DNA from: JABCZH01 sp963803775
GTDB lineage: Bacteria; Acidobacteriota; Terriglobia; Terriglobales; Acidobacteriaceae
Direction of reading: 5' to 3'
Assembly: GCA_963803775.1 (NCBI GenBank)
Contig: CAWDNS010000007.1
Span: forward strand, 558,001-622,000
DNA length: 64,000 nt
Notes under the pieces: generated by a model
Seen by the model: only the letters and a program-made list of their open reading frames with translations
Database searches by the model: none
What the model was told of the DNA's origin: nothing
Program-made: the position numbers and the translations under genes
In this document: positions 63,480 to 64,000 of the stretch, piece by piece
How the letters are laid out: every line of letters begins with the position of its first letter
Position numbering within the stretch: the first letter of the stretch is position 1

Positions 63480-63575
63480 CAACGTCAAGTTCAAGGTCAA
63501 AAGCGGCGGACAAGAGTGTCCGCCCCACACGAAGCAACGTCAAAAGCTGCGGGCGCGGGCGCCCGCACCACACAT
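63480..63575 (+). repeat. REP-like palindromes right of nuclease gene
   Basis: AGCGGCGGACAAGAGTGTCC (63503) and GCGGGCGCGGGCGCCCGCAC (63548) with the preceding AAGTTCAAGGTCAAAAG motif, in the same orientation as the 61921 copy. They close the repeat cluster. Confidence 0.65.
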
Positions 63576-63621
63576 GCTGACCTGCTAGACTGTTCGGTCG
63601 TTTTCTTTGGGAGAAACGTCT

Positions 63622-64000
63622 GTGGCGATGGAACCGGTTTTGCTTGTGCATGGCGGGGCTTGGGCCATTCCTGATGACATGGTCGATGCGCATTTGAATG
63701 GAGTTCGCAATGCCATGGCGGCGGGATGGCGGGTGCTGGCGGCGGGCGGCGATGCGCTCGACGCCGTCGAGGAAGCCGTGGTGGTCATGGAAGACGACGA
63801 GACATTCGACGCCGGACGCGGCAGCTTTTTGAATCGCGATGGCAAGGTGCAGATGGACGCGCTGATCATGGATGGAGCGACGTTGCGGGCGGGCGGGGTG
63901 GGATGCGTGGAGCGGTTGCGGAATCCGGTGCGGGCGGCGAGAAAGATTTTGAGCGAGAGTCCGCATGTGTATTTTGTGGCGGAGGGTGCGGAACGGTTTG
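63622..64000 (+). CDS. isoaspartyl peptidase / L-asparaginase 2 (3' end cut by window)
   Basis: Starts at GTG 63622 (or ATG 63628) after GGGAGA. VLLVHGGAWAIPDD, GDALDAVEEAVVVMEDDETFDAGRGSFLNRDG and KVQMDALIMDG are the N-terminal part of the Ntn-hydrolase asparaginase family, which removes isoaspartyl damage or splits asparagine. The self-cleavage Thr lies beyond the window, so activity cannot be judged here. Confidence 0.9.
   Translation, partial: MAMEPVLLVHGGAWAIPDDMVDAHLNGVRNAMAAGWRVLAAGGDALDAVEEAVVVMEDDETFDAGRGSFLNRDGKVQMDALIMDGATLRAGGVGCVERLRNPVRAARKILSESPHVYFVAEGAERF

Noticed and set aside
61921..63575. CRISPR array from repeated palindromes
   Set aside because: The copies are irregularly spaced, in both orientations and interrupted by genes; no cas genes are seen.

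Overview
The window looks like a chromosomal contig of a soil Acidobacteriota (Terriglobia / Koribacter-type). This is inferred from the moderately GC-rich composition, the gene families (PilZ and hybrid-kinase regulators, MacB-like permeases, HpnI-type glycosyltransferase, a long BamA, CarD, a Ser/Thr kinase-ATPase fusion) and short palindromic repeats whose translations read like RVGRTLLSAAFD. No 16S gene or single diagnostic marker is present, so the assignment is by resemblance only.

Layout. 0-12 kb: PadR regulator (cut by the window edge), a frameshifted DinB gene, a PilZ protein, a MarR-YceI-pirin cluster with two related operator palindromes, an ADP-ribosylglycohydrolase, a DyP peroxidase, an OsmC protein, and a Ser/Thr kinase-ATPase-TPR gene broken by about eleven frameshifts. 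11.7-12.1 kb: RNase P RNA. 12-20 kb: PQQ-propeller protein, two MacB-type permeases, an HpnI-like glycosyltransferase, a hybrid histidine kinase and a GAF protein. 20-25 kb: formamidase-like enzyme and a phoB-phoR-phoU cluster. 25-45 kb: metabolism and envelope (hydantoinase A, 2-oxoglutarate dehydrogenase E1, multicopper oxidase, phospholipase C-like enzyme, rpiA, cysteine-desulfurase-like protein, homoserine dehydrogenase, bamA, molybdopterin oxidoreductase, BaiN-type flavoprotein). 45-50 kb: a translation cluster read leftward, rplM-rpsI, rpsB-orf-tsf and orf-pyrH-frr. 50-60 kb: a permease, a LolA-like lipoprotein, mltG, a run of small genes separated by a palindromic repeat, then ruvX, an AI-2E transporter, carD, greA and a CDP-alcohol phosphatidyltransferase. 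60-64 kb: accessory region with an unusual tRNA, two small antisense RNA units, two nuclease-like genes, a REP-associated tyrosine transposase with its palindromes, and the start of an isoaspartyl peptidase.

The most interesting locus is at 60.32-60.64 kb. A type II tRNA-like gene with an 8-bp acceptor stem, 4-bp T stem and Sec-like D arm (an 'allo-tRNA' fold, anticodon GCC) is followed by two tandem units. Each has a sigma70-like promoter with a 16-nt spacer, a segment antisense to the D-arm/anticodon arm of that tRNA, and an intrinsic terminator with an identical 8-bp stem. The first unit pairs with the tRNA over 25 contiguous nucleotides, with its only two differences being wobble-preserving. 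This suggests an RNA-on-tRNA regulatory or toxin-antitoxin-like system, apparently undescribed.

Other points: a four-copy palindrome punctuates the genes lying between ruvX and mltG; a REP-like palindrome is inserted in frame inside a molybdopterin oxidoreductase; candidate PHO boxes precede phoB and the phospholipase gene; and indels occur in five genes, which may partly reflect assembly errors.
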